A stretch of 48,650 bases of DNA from Gammaproteobacteria bacterium (GTDB lineage: Bacteria > Pseudomonadota > Gammaproteobacteria > Arenicellales > CAJQKF01): positions 1 to 48,650 of the forward strand of contig JAUIEZ010000024.1 of assembly GCA_030429665.1 (NCBI GenBank), given 5' to 3'. The notes beneath the pieces are model-generated. The model did not search any database and had not been told where the DNA came from. It saw only the letters and a list, made by a program, of their open reading frames with translations. Below, piece after piece: positions 1 to 7,755 of this stretch. The first letter of the stretch is position 1; each line of letters begins with the position of its first letter. Made by a program: the position numbers and the translations under genes.

Positions 1-66
1 GCCGGGGAGCATGAACACCCCGACCAGGAACGTGTTTCGAATTGTTTTTATTGGATTTATCGCCAT
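1..66 (-). CDS. N-terminal fragment of a probable membrane protein
   Basis: An open frame on the minus strand starts with ATG at 66 and runs off the left window edge after 22 codons. It reads MAINPIKTIRNTFLVGVFML then PG: a short basic N-terminus followed at once by a hydrophobic stretch, the usual look of a first transmembrane segment. The pattern 'RNTFLVGVFMLPG' resembles the start of DUF502 membrane proteins, but 22 residues are too few to assign a family. There is no strong ribosome binding site. The call is an inference from composition only. Confidence 0.4.
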   Translation of the reverse strand, partial: MAINPIKTIRNTFLVGVFMLPG

Positions 67-152
67 CGGGTGACGAAGCTACCACGATGTCTATCGGCTA
101 TACAATACCTGGGTAAGAATTATTGTCATCGCTGTTGAAAGGCGGTGAATCA

Positions 153-431
153 TCACTGCCATCGCATGTCGCCGGCGTTGTTACCGCGTTGTGAATCCCC
201 CTTGGCTCGGGACCCGTACCGCCCGCGGTGGCGCCTGGCTTGTTCGCGACGCCTGCCGCGCGCAGAGAAGCGCCAACCAAGAACAAGCAACCCGGCGGTG
301 ACCAGCAGCATGCCGGATACCGATGCGGCGACAGATTCCAAGTAGATGAATGCCAGCACGCCGGCAACGATGTAGAGAATCGGGAGCACCCGGTACAACG
401 GTTCGGGCAGGTAATACGCGCGTCTTGGCAT
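153..431 (-). CDS. small two-helix membrane protein, unknown function
   Basis: This 92-residue frame has a believable membrane protein architecture: a short N-terminus (MPRRAYYLPEP), one hydrophobic helix at about residues 15-31, a short turn, a second helix at about 36-52, then a very basic cytoplasmic tail rich in Arg (RRREQARRHRGR). Both hydrophobic runs are free of charged residues except a single Glu in the turn, which is unlikely for a shadow frame in GC-rich DNA. It lies 86 bases upstream of the truncated membrane protein on the same strand and could be co-transcribed with it. I do not recognise a family. The last 30 residues (GDSQRGNNAGDMRWQ end) look low-complexity and may be poorly conserved. 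Confidence 0.55.
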   Translation of the reverse strand: MPRRAYYLPEPLYRVLPILYIVAGVLAFIYLESVAASVSGMLLVTAGLLVLGWRFSARGRRREQARRHRGRYGSRAKGDSQRGNNAGDMRWQ

Positions 432-680
432 GTCTGCACCCCACGGTCACCAGTATAGATTTTTTTTGGCATCCCGGCCGTATCCGGCAATTGTGGGTGG
501 CCGGTACGCGGGGGTCAAGTTCGGTTCCGGTGGCCGACCGCTTCGGCTGAGAAAACTATTGCCATTTATCAAATATTTGCGGCTGTTTAAGGGCGTGGAC
601 GCTATACTCTCCGTTCCCGGTCATGGTCATCGTCGCCGAGTCCGGTCAGTCAGGAACGGCAAATTTTTTCTTACATCTCA

Positions 681-1406
681 ATGGCACGGGCAATGGCGCA
701 TCCCAACACACCCCTGGTGGCGTCGGTCACCGAAGTAATAGACGAAATTGTCGACGTGTCGTCGCGGCGCGTTCTCGACGTCGGGTGCGGTACCGGCGCA
801 CTGGTTCGTTGGCTGGCGGAGCGCGGCGCGAGGGCGACGGGCGTGGAGACCCAGTCGGATCTGGTGGACGCTGCGCGAAACCGCCCGCCCGTCTGCGGTG
901 AGCGGTATCTCCACGGCGGCGGCGAATCGCTGCCGTTGGCGGACGAGGAATTCGACGTCGTCATTTTTTCGTTCAGCCTGCACCACGTGCCCGGCGACAA
1001 GATGAGGAAGGCGCTAGCCGAGGCGCGGCGGGTGCTCGTCGACGGCGGCATCGTGGTCGTGGTGGAGCCGGTCGCCGACGGCGACTACTTCGAAGTCGTG
1101 CGAATAGTGGACGATGAAACGCGGGTGCGTCGACTGGCGCTCGATGCCGTGAGCGACCTGGATGCGCACGGGCTAGAGCCCGGACCGGAAGCATATTACC
1201 GAATGCATCGCCACTATTCGGATCCAGAACGGCTGTTCGAGCAGATCGTTCGAGTGGATCCGGACCGGGCCCCCGTCGTCGCTGCCAACCGCGATCGATT
1301 GATAGAAAAGTTCTATCGACACGGCAGGCCCGCCGAAGAGGGTTACCGCTTCGAAATGGAAATTCGCAGCAACTTGCTGGTCAAATCATCTTCGCAGGCC
1401 GCGTGA
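681..1406 (+). CDS. class I SAM-dependent methyltransferase
   Basis: A 241-residue soluble protein with the Methyltransf_11-type core. Motif I is VLDVGCGTGAL at about residues 31-41 and binds S-adenosylmethionine. An acidic position follows the second strand (GVETQSD), and the post-motif segment is DVVIFSFSLHHVP, typical of small-molecule methyltransferases. The C-terminal third (YYRMHRHYSDPERLFEQIV) carries the extra helices that usually shape the acceptor pocket; the substrate cannot be named. ATG 681 was chosen, but ATG 693 (MAHPNTPL) is equally possible because neither has a good ribosome binding site. It is separated by 28 bases from the exported amidohydrolase gene and probably belongs to the same transcript. 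A TATACT at 603-608 is a possible -10 element, with no good -35. Confidence 0.8.
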   Translation: MARAMAHPNTPLVASVTEVIDEIVDVSSRRVLDVGCGTGALVRWLAERGARATGVETQSDLVDAARNRPPVCGERYLHGGGESLPLADEEFDVVIFSFSLHHVPGDKMRKALAEARRVLVDGGIVVVVEPVADGDYFEVVRIVDDETRVRRLALDAVSDLDAHGLEPGPEAYYRMHRHYSDPERLFEQIVRVDPDRAPVVAANRDRLIEKFYRHGRPAEEGYRFEMEIRSNLLVKSSSQAA

Positions 1407-1434
1407 GCGCATCCACGCGGACGAAGCGGAACGA

Positions 1435-2292
1435 GTGACCAATCGGCGTACATGGCGAGACCGATACGTGACCTTCTATCGTTACCCGATAATCGTCCTT
1501 TGGCTTCTGGCCGCGCCGGTTGCCCTGGCGGGCCCGGAAACACTGGCCATCGTGGACGTGCACATTCACTACAGCCACGATGCGTGGCAAAGTCTACCGG
1601 CTTCGGAGGCGGTGTCGATGTTGCGGCGCTCGAATCTGTCGAAAGCGTTCGTTTCGAGTTCGGGCGACGACGGAACCCTGTCGTTGCTCGCCGAGGCGCC
1701 GGATTTCATCGTGCCGGTGCTTCGCCCGTATCGAAAGCGCGGCGAGCTGTCGACATGGCTGAATGACGATACCGTTCCAGACATGCTGCGCGAACGTCTC
1801 AAGAGCGGCGTATATGCCGGGATCGGTGAGTTCCACGCATTCGGAGACGATGTGGAACTGCCGGTGGTCAGGCAGGTCATCGAGTTGGCGCGCGAACACG
1901 GCTTGTTTCTCCACGCGCACTCGGACGCCGATGCCGTGCGTCGAATCTTCCGGCACGATCCGGATGCCTTGGTGCTCTGGGCGCATGCGGGATTTGAGGG
2001 TCCCGGGGTGATCGCGGAACTGCTCGCCCGGTACGAGAACCTGTGGGCGGACCTGGCTTTCCGCAGCGAACATGCCACCGACGGCGCGGTGGATCCGGCC
2101 TGGCGCGAACTGTTCGAGCGCTTTCCCGATCGTTTCCTGCTCGGCACCGACACCAATACGCCCGAACGGTGGTACTACGTGGAAGACTACGCGGCCTGGT
2201 GCCGCCAGTGGCTGCGGGATCTGCCGGAGCAGGTGCGCCAGGCGATCGCCCACGGTAACGCCGAGCGCTTGCTCGCGACGGTGGGTCGATGA
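1435..2292 (+). CDS. exported metal-dependent amidohydrolase (TIM-barrel)
   Basis: The 285-residue product has an N-terminal signal peptide (hydrophobic IIVLWLLAAPVALA, about residues 19-32) followed by an Amidohydro_2-type barrel. Metal-ligand positions are recognisable: the HxH pair H43/H45 in VDVHIH, H160/H162 in LFLHAH, H184 in LWAHAG, and the strand-8 Asp D239 in LLGTDTNTP. This supports a periplasmic hydrolase with one or two zinc ions, but the substrate is unknown. GTG 1435 was chosen (weak AGCGGA just upstream); an in-frame GTG at 1468 would give a shorter, cleaner signal peptide. Its stop overlaps the start of the next gene by 4 bases (ATGA at 2289), so the two are translationally coupled. 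Together with the YtkA-like and di-heme proteins it forms an all-exported trio. Confidence 0.8.
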   Translation: MTNRRTWRDRYVTFYRYPIIVLWLLAAPVALAGPETLAIVDVHIHYSHDAWQSLPASEAVSMLRRSNLSKAFVSSSGDDGTLSLLAEAPDFIVPVLRPYRKRGELSTWLNDDTVPDMLRERLKSGVYAGIGEFHAFGDDVELPVVRQVIELAREHGLFLHAHSDADAVRRIFRHDPDALVLWAHAGFEGPGVIAELLARYENLWADLAFRSEHATDGAVDPAWRELFERFPDRFLLGTDTNTPERWYYVEDYAAWCRQWLRDLPEQVRQAIAHGNAERLLATVGR

Positions 2293-2693
2293 AAGTTCGC
2301 CCCTGGTATGTCGTCCTGTCCATGCTTGTGCCGTCGGTCGCGACCGCCGACGATTGCCCGCGGCCGGGTGAGGGCGCCCGCCAGTTGGTGTCCGAGCCTT
2401 ATGTCGTCAGTTTTGTCGCCGAGTCCGGCGTCATACCCGTCGGAGAGCATTTCACTATCGTCGCCGGCGTCTGCCGGGCGGGCATGCCATTCGTGGGCGA
2501 TGTCCAGGTGAGCGCGGACATGCCCGCCCACGGACACGGGATGAACTATCGACCGGAGGTCGTCACGCTCGGCCCGGGGCGGTACCGCGTCAGCGGGATG
2601 ATGTTTCACATGCCGGGGAATTGGCGCCTGGTGTTCACGCTCGACGACGAAACGGGCAGGCACGTTTTGGCGACCGAATCGGACGTACGCTGA
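2289..2693 (+). CDS. exported YtkA/FixH-like protein
   Basis: A 134-residue protein with a clear signal peptide (MKVRPWYVVLSMLVPSVATA, likely cut after residue 20) and a single beta-sandwich domain. The segment DMPAHGHGMNYRPEV followed by GMMFHMPGNWRLVF is the signature of YtkA-like/FixH-like domains, in which an MPAHGHGM motif sits on a loop. The clustered His and Met could bind copper; that is inference. Two Cys (C23 and the one in AGVCRAG) could form a disulphide in the periplasm. It overlaps the amidohydrolase by 4 bases and is followed 12 bases later by the di-heme peroxidase, so it is the middle gene of a tight exported set. Confidence 0.75.
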   Translation: MKVRPWYVVLSMLVPSVATADDCPRPGEGARQLVSEPYVVSFVAESGVIPVGEHFTIVAGVCRAGMPFVGDVQVSADMPAHGHGMNYRPEVVTLGPGRYRVSGMMFHMPGNWRLVFTLDDETGRHVLATESDVR

Positions 2694-2705
2694 AGCGGGA
2701 ACGCC

Positions 2706-3941
2706 GTGACTCCCTCGCCCCGGCGCATCGTCTCCATCTTCGCGTGGCTGGTCGGAACGGTGCTCGCCATCGTTGCGGGGGCTTCCTCCGCAACCTCGCT
2801 CGTCGAGTTTACCGAGTCCGAACGGTACTTCATCGAGTCCCACGGACCCTGGCCGCCGCCCGTGGTCGTGGATCCGGGAAACCGGTTTTCTGGCGATCCT
2901 CGCGCCGTCGAGCTCGGTGAGCGATTGTTCTCCGATGTGCGCCTGGCGGCGGTCGAAGGCATGGCCTGCGAGTTCTGCCATCGTCGCGACCGCGCGTTTA
3001 CCGATGGACTCGTCGTCGGTGTCGGCCGGCAAGTGCTCGCCCGCAATACGCCGACGCTTTTCAACCTCGCCTACAATCGTTGGTTCGGCTGGGACGGCGC
3101 CGCCGACAGTCTGTGGGCACAGAGCATTCGCCCGATAATCGCGCAAGCCGAAATGAACGCGGACGCGGGCATCGTGCGCCGGCTTTTCGAGACGGATCCG
3201 ATCTACCGGACGGCGCTGTCCGGGATGCTCGAAATCCCCGTCGGCGAACTGGGCGACGATGCCGTGCTGGCGCTGGCGGGGAAACTGCTGGCCGCGTTCC
3301 AGGAGACGCTGGTCACGCCGCGCACGCCCTTCGACGAGTTTCGCGACGCGCTGTTGTCAGCAGACATGGCGCGTGCTGCGCGCTACCCCCTGGCGGCTCA
3401 ACGCGGATTGAAATTGTTCACCGGCGAGGGTCAATGCAGCCTGTGCCATTTCGGACCGTCATTCACCAACGGCGAGTTCGCCAACATCGGTATTTCCCAC
3501 ATGATTCCCAACGACGGTGTCGACCGGGGTCGCCTCGCCGGCATGCGGAAGCTAAAGGAGAGTGTTTTCAACCTGACGGGACCGTTCAACGACGACGTCA
3601 CTCGTGCCAACGCCGTGGGCACGCGGCAGCTGCGATTTCGCCACACGGCATTCGGCGAGTTTCGCGTTCCCGGCTTGCGCGGCGTGGCCGCCACCGCGCC
3701 CTACATGCATAACGGCTCGCTCGCCACGCTCGAGGAAGTCGTGCGGCACTACTCGGAGCTCGACATGGACCGACTGCATGTCCATGGTGGGCAAATCCTG
3801 CGCCCGCTGCACTTGAGCGATGAGCAGATAGGAGACCTGGTGGCGTTTCTCGAGAGCCTCGGCGCAACGCCGCCAGGCAATACCTCACAGTCCGGGCAGG
3901 TGATCGAGAAGCAACAGTATGACGGGCACGCTGAGCAATGA
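2706..3941 (+). CDS. di-heme cytochrome c peroxidase / MauG family
   Basis: A 411-residue exported protein (signal peptide to about residue 29, ending ASSATS) with two covalent heme c motifs, CEFCH at 88-92 and CSLCH at 244-248, the layout of bacterial cytochrome c peroxidases and MauG. Further family landmarks are RNTPTLFNLAYNRWFGWDG after heme 1 and FRVPGLRGVAATAPYMHNGS near the C-terminus. The ALGPWPPP-like N-terminal segment (ESHGPWPPPVVVDPGNR) places it closer to the MauG-like branch than to classic CcpA. It may reduce peroxide or oxidise a partner protein in the periplasm; the target is unknown. GTG 2706 is the start. Its last 57 bases overlap the 3-prime end of the convergent AEC transporter gene. 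Confidence 0.85.
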   Translation: MTPSPRRIVSIFAWLVGTVLAIVAGASSATSLVEFTESERYFIESHGPWPPPVVVDPGNRFSGDPRAVELGERLFSDVRLAAVEGMACEFCHRRDRAFTDGLVVGVGRQVLARNTPTLFNLAYNRWFGWDGAADSLWAQSIRPIIAQAEMNADAGIVRRLFETDPIYRTALSGMLEIPVGELGDDAVLALAGKLLAAFQETLVTPRTPFDEFRDALLSADMARAARYPLAAQRGLKLFTGEGQCSLCHFGPSFTNGEFANIGISHMIPNDGVDRGRLAGMRKLKESVFNLTGPFNDDVTRANAVGTRQLRFRHTAFGEFRVPGLRGVAATAPYMHNGSLATLEEVVRHYSELDMDRLHVHGGQILRPLHLSDEQIGDLVAFLESLGATPPGNTSQSGQVIEKQQYDGHAEQ

Positions 3942-4829
3942 CAACGAGGTCGAAACCAGTATGGTGGTCGAGGTACTGATGACGAGCGTGCCGTACTGGC
4001 GCGCGACCACGTAGACCGTCACGGCCACCGGCAGGCTCGAGGCGATCAATGCCGGTCGCACCCACGCCGGGTCGACGTTCCATACCTGGGTCAGCGCAAA
4101 CCACAGCAGCAGCGGGTGGACCACCAGCTTGGCGATGCTCAGGAACAGCGCCGGCGACAGGGTGCCGCCCAACGGTTTGCCGTACAGGCTGCAGCCCATG
4201 GCGAACAACGCGCAGGGCGCCGCCGCCTGGCCGAGCAAGTCGAGAAAGCCGCCGAGCACCTGCGGCATGGGCAGCCCGACCAGGGACCACCCCGCCCCCA
4301 GGGCCGACGCGAGGATGAGGGGATTGCCCGCCGTGCCGCGCAGCGCGCCCAGCGCGCCGTGGAGCACACCCTTGTTGCGACGCGGATCGTCCGATTCGAT
4401 GATGGCCGCGGTGAGCGGCACCATGACCGCGAGATCGATGATAAGCGCCACCACGGTCGGTACCGTCGCCGCCTGGCCCAGCATCACAACCACGATGGGT
4501 ATGCCCATGTATCCGGTATTGCCGTAGACGGATGCGACCGAGTAGACCGCCATTTCGCCGCGCCGCGGTTTGAGCCACAGCTTGATCGCAAGGCAGGTCA
4601 GGGCGAACAGGACCAGCGATACCGTCGTATAACCGGCAACGAAATCGACTTCGAAGCGCGCCGCCAGGTCGGCTCGCGCCATCAGGGAGAACAGCAGCGC
4701 GGGCAGGGCGAAGTACAAGACCAGGTTGTTGATACCGCGCTGTCCCGCTTCACCGATCAGCCGGGCGCCAAGGTAGCCGCACCCGATCACGGCGAAGAAC
4801 GGGATGACGAGTGAGAGTATCTGAATCAC
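3885..4829 (-). CDS. AEC-family (auxin efflux carrier-like) transporter
   Basis: A 314-residue integral membrane protein with about ten hydrophobic segments in two repeats of five. Recognisable AEC features are the N-terminal LSLVIPFFAVIGCGYLGAR, the LVLYFALPALLF segment, and the YGNTGYMGIP motif around residues 101-110, where a broken helix forms the substrate site in this fold. Bacterial relatives export or import organic acids such as malate or malonate; the substrate here cannot be read from sequence. GTG 4829 is preceded by AGGGAG. The gene is divergent from cbbL and shares the AT-rich region 4861-4940 with it, so a dicarboxylate or 2-phosphoglycolate-like role is conceivable but speculative. 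Its 3-prime end overlaps the peroxidase gene tail to tail. Confidence 0.8.
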   Translation of the reverse strand: MIQILSLVIPFFAVIGCGYLGARLIGEAGQRGINNLVLYFALPALLFSLMARADLAARFEVDFVAGYTTVSLVLFALTCLAIKLWLKPRRGEMAVYSVASVYGNTGYMGIPIVVVMLGQAATVPTVVALIIDLAVMVPLTAAIIESDDPRRNKGVLHGALGALRGTAGNPLILASALGAGWSLVGLPMPQVLGGFLDLLGQAAAPCALFAMGCSLYGKPLGGTLSPALFLSIAKLVVHPLLLWFALTQVWNVDPAWVRPALIASSLPVAVTVYVVARQYGTLVISTSTTILVSTSLSLLSVPVILLLLDHLPGL

Positions 4830-4860
4830 GCGCGGGCGCTCCCTTCACCAAGTTCCGAGA

Positions 4861-4938
4861 TTCGTTTAACTATAATTAAAAACTTATACATAAAATCATA
4901 TAATATGAATTTAATTTATGGATTGGTCACATTATATT
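4861..4938 (+). promoter_or_regulatory. AT-rich control region upstream of cbbL
   Basis: The 60 bases from 4861 contain only 8 G or C, against about 65 percent elsewhere. They hold a perfect 6-base inverted repeat TCATAT-A-ATATGA (4896-4908) and a 5-base one, TTTAA-N6-TTAAA (4865-4880). Both are LysR-type-site-like (T-N11-A class), as expected for CbbR in other bacteria. A weak promoter can be drawn as TTTAAT (4910-4915), 17 bases, TATATT (4933-4938), placing the start point near 4945 and leaving a leader of about 65 bases before cbbL. The region also lies upstream of the divergent AEC gene. No cbbR gene lies in the window, so the regulator assignment is inference. Confidence 0.5.
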
Positions 4939-5009
4939 GAATCCCGAGCCGTCGGCCGGCGCGTGCCGGCGATCCGTCAGGCGCAAGCGCGCCCAACTCG
5001 AGGTGACAC

Positions 5010-6428
5010 ATGACCAAGACATACAACGCCGGCGTCCGTGAATACCGGGAGACTTACTGGATGCCCGAGTACACGCCGTCCGACACGGATATCCTGGCCT
5101 GCTTCAAGATCACGCCCCAGCCTGGCGTGCCGCGCGAGGAAGCGGCCGCCGCGGTCGCCGCCGAGTCGTCCACCGGTACCTGGACCACGGTGTGGACCGA
5201 TCTTCTCACCGATCTCGAATACTACAAGGGACGTGCATACGCCATCGAGGACGTACCTGGCGACGACGAGTGCTTTTATGCCCTCATCGCCTATCCGATC
5301 GACCTCTTCGAAGAGGGTTCGGTGGTGAACGTCTTCACCTCGCTCGTCGGCAACGTGTTCGGGTTCAAGGCAGTGCGCGCGCTGCGGCTGGAGGACGTGC
5401 GTTTCCCCATCGCCTATGTCATGACCTGCAACGGGCCGCCTCACGGCATACAGGTCGAGCGCGACATCATGAACAAGTACGGTCGTCCGTTGCTCGGATG
5501 CACCATCAAGCCCAAGCTTGGGCTCTCGGCGAAGAACTACGGCCGCGCCGTCTACGAATGTCTGCGCGGCGGGCTCGATTTTACCAAGGACGACGAAAAC
5601 GTGAACTCACAGCCCTTCATGCGCTGGCGGCAGCGCTTTGACTTCGTCATGGAGGCCGTGCACAAGGCCGAACGCGAAACCGGCGAGCGCAAGGGTCACT
5701 ACCTCAACTGCACCGCGCCGACACCTGACGAGATGTTCAAGCGCGCCGAGCATGCCAAGGAGTTGGGTGCGCCGATCATCATGCATGACTACCTGACCGG
5801 CGGCTTTTGCGCCAATACCGGTCTTGCCCAATGGTGCCGCGACAACGGGTTGCTGCTGCACATTCACCGCGCCATGCACGCGGTGCTCGATCGCCATCCG
5901 CGCCACGGCATTCACTTTCGCGTGCTGGCCAAGGCGCTGCGACTGTCGGGCGGCGACCATCTGCATACCGGCACGGTGGTCGGCAAGCTGGAAGGGGACC
6001 GCGAGGCAACGCTGGGATGGATCGACCTCCTTCGCGAGTCCTACATCAAGGAAGACCGCTCGCGCGGCATCTTTTTCGACCAGGACTGGGGTTCCATGCC
6101 CGGCGTGTTCGCCGTCGCGTCGGGCGGTATTCACGTATGGCACATGCCGGCGCTGGTGACCATCTTCGGCGACGACGCCGTGCTGCAGTTCGGCGGCGGC
6201 ACGCTCGGCCACCCCTGGGGCAACGCCGCAGGCGCCGCGGCGAACCGCGTCGCGCTCGAGGCATGCGTGCAGGCCCGCAACGAGGGGCGGCACCTGGAAA
6301 AGGAAGGCAAGGACATCCTGACCAATGCCGCCAAGGCCTCGCCCGAGCTCGCGACGGCAATGGAGACCTGGAAAGAGATCAAGTTCGAGTTCGACACCGT
6401 CGACAAGCTCGACGTGGTGCACCGATAG
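5010..6428 (+). CDS. cbbL: RuBisCO large subunit, form IA
   Basis: A 472-residue large subunit of ribulose-1,5-bisphosphate carboxylase/oxygenase, the CO2-fixing enzyme of the Calvin cycle. Active-site landmarks are intact: [13 protein letters not shown] in the N-terminal domain, K167 in TIKPKLGLS, the carbamylated lysine K193 in [11 protein letters not shown]286 in HIHRAMHA, and loop 6 K326 in [11 protein letters not shown]. The sequence is the proteobacterial 'green-like' form I type, and linkage to cbbQ and cbbO marks the IAq group rather than the carboxysomal group. AGGTGA stands 4 bases before ATG 5010. No carboxysome genes, phosphoribulokinase or cbbR occur in the window, so the remaining Calvin genes must lie elsewhere. 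Confidence 0.97.
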   Translation: MTKTYNAGVREYRETYWMPEYTPSDTDILACFKITPQPGVPREEAAAAVAAESSTGTWTTVWTDLLTDLEYYKGRAYAIEDVPGDDECFYALIAYPIDLFEEGSVVNVFTSLVGNVFGFKAVRALRLEDVRFPIAYVMTCNGPPHGIQVERDIMNKYGRPLLGCTIKPKLGLSAKNYGRAVYECLRGGLDFTKDDENVNSQPFMRWRQRFDFVMEAVHKAERETGERKGHYLNCTAPTPDEMFKRAEHAKELGAPIIMHDYLTGGFCANTGLAQWCRDNGLLLHIHRAMHAVLDRHPRHGIHFRVLAKALRLSGGDHLHTGTVVGKLEGDREATLGWIDLLRESYIKEDRSRGIFFDQDWGSMPGVFAVASGGIHVWHMPALVTIFGDDAVLQFGGGTLGHPWGNAAGAAANRVALEACVQARNEGRHLEKEGKDILTNAAKASPELATAMETWKEIKFEFDTVDKLDVVHR

Positions 6429-6459
6429 ACCGGCCGACCGACTCCGCGAGAATGACACC

Positions 6460-6819
6460 ATGACCGATATTCGTGACTACCGCTCCAGCCTCGTCGATCC
6501 GGCCAGCCGGCGCTTCGAGACGTTTTCCTACCTGCCGCCGATGAGTGACGCGGCGATACGCAAGCAGGTGGAGTACATCGTCTCCAGGGGCTGGAATCCG
6601 GCTATTGAGCATACCGAGCCGGAGAACGCATTCGACCACTACTGGTACATGTGGAAGTTGCCGATGTTTGGAGAAACCGACGTCGACGCCATCCTTTCCG
6701 AGGCCGAGGCCTGCCACAAGGCGCATCCGGGCAACCACGTCCGGCTGATAGGCTACGACAACTACGCCCAGTCCCAGGGGGCCGCCATGGTGGTATTCCG
6801 TGCCCCGGACCATGGGTGA
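6460..6819 (+). CDS. cbbS: RuBisCO small subunit, form I
   Basis: A 119-residue small subunit that caps the L8 core to form L8S8 RuBisCO. Typical elements are [20 protein letters not shown], the conserved [25 protein letters not shown] and the C-terminal [18 protein letters not shown] 6460 was chosen over upstream in-frame codons because it follows GAGA and gives the normal family length of about 115-120 residues. It lies 31 bases after cbbL. The cbbQ frame begins within or just after its end, so cbbLSQO is one operon. Confidence 0.96.
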   Translation: MTDIRDYRSSLVDPASRRFETFSYLPPMSDAAIRKQVEYIVSRGWNPAIEHTEPENAFDHYWYMWKLPMFGETDVDAILSEAEACHKAHPGNHVRLIGYDNYAQSQGAAMVVFRAPDHG

Positions 6820-6823
6820 CGTC

Positions 6824-7678
6824 ATGACGTCGCCGAAAGTTCGCGACGGCGGCCGTACCGCGGGCGATGGATCGCCGGTCCACGACGCCGAACAGTATCG
6901 CGTCGCGGTGGAACCCTACTACCGGCCGGTCGCCGACGAGGTGTCGTTGTTCGACGCGGCCCACGCCGCGCGCATGCCGATCATGCTCAAGGGACCCACC
7001 GGCTGCGGCAAGTCCCGGTTCGTCGAATACATGGCATTCACCCTGGGCAAGCCGCTCGTTACCGTGGCGTGCAACGAGGACATGACGGCATCCGATCTCG
7101 TGGGTCGGTTCCTGCTGGACATCCAGGGCACGAAATGGCAGGACGGACCGCTGACCGTTGCGGCCCGAATTGGCGCCATTTGCTATCTCGACGAGATCGT
7201 CGAGGCGCGCCAGGACACGACGGTGGTCATCCATCCGCTTACCGACCACCGCCGTTGCCTGCCGCTGGAAAAGAAGGGCGAGCTCGTCCAGGCGCATGAC
7301 GAATTCCAGATCGTTATCTCCTACAACCCCGGCTACCAGAGCCTGATGAAGGATCTCAAGCAGTCCACGCGGCAGCGATTCGGCGCCATCGATTTCGCCT
7401 ACCCCGAAGCCGGCGCGGAGGCGGAAATCGTCGCCCACGAGGGTGGGGTCGAGATGCCGGTCGCGGAAAAACTGGTCCAGGTCGCGCAGCGCTCGCGCAA
7501 TCTCAAGGGGCATGGCCTCGACGAGGGCATCTCCACGCGTCTTTTGGTCTATGCCGCACAACTGGTGGCGCGCGGCATCGAACCCGCCGCCGCGTGCCGC
7601 ATGGCACTGGTGCGGCCGCTCACCGACGATCCGGACATGCGCGATACGTTGGATGCTGCGGTCGAAACCTGTTTCTAG
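6824..7678 (+). CDS. cbbQ: RuBisCO activase AAA+ subunit CbbQ
   Basis: A 284-residue MoxR-class AAA+ ATPase. Walker A is GPTGCGKS (residues 57-64), Walker B is AICYLDE (118-124), and the region [21 protein letters not shown] holds the sensor 1 Asn and arginine finger area. In the studied Acidithiobacillus and Halothiobacillus systems, CbbQ hexamers pair with one CbbO and use ATP to remove inhibitory sugar phosphates from RuBisCO. ATG 6824 was chosen because GGGTGA (6814-6819, also the end of cbbS) is a good ribosome binding site; ATG 6812 would overlap cbbS by 8 bases. The first 20 or so residues are weakly ordered and are not part of the AAA core. Confidence 0.95.
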   Translation: MTSPKVRDGGRTAGDGSPVHDAEQYRVAVEPYYRPVADEVSLFDAAHAARMPIMLKGPTGCGKSRFVEYMAFTLGKPLVTVACNEDMTASDLVGRFLLDIQGTKWQDGPLTVAARIGAICYLDEIVEARQDTTVVIHPLTDHRRCLPLEKKGELVQAHDEFQIVISYNPGYQSLMKDLKQSTRQRFGAIDFAYPEAGAEAEIVAHEGGVEMPVAEKLVQVAQRSRNLKGHGLDEGISTRLLVYAAQLVARGIEPAAACRMALVRPLTDDPDMRDTLDAAVETCF

Positions 7679-7755
7679 ATCCGTGAGCGCAGGCGACGGC
7701 ACGCAACACGGCCGGCGCACGTCCACCCGGGTCGTTTCGACGAACTGATTTTGCC

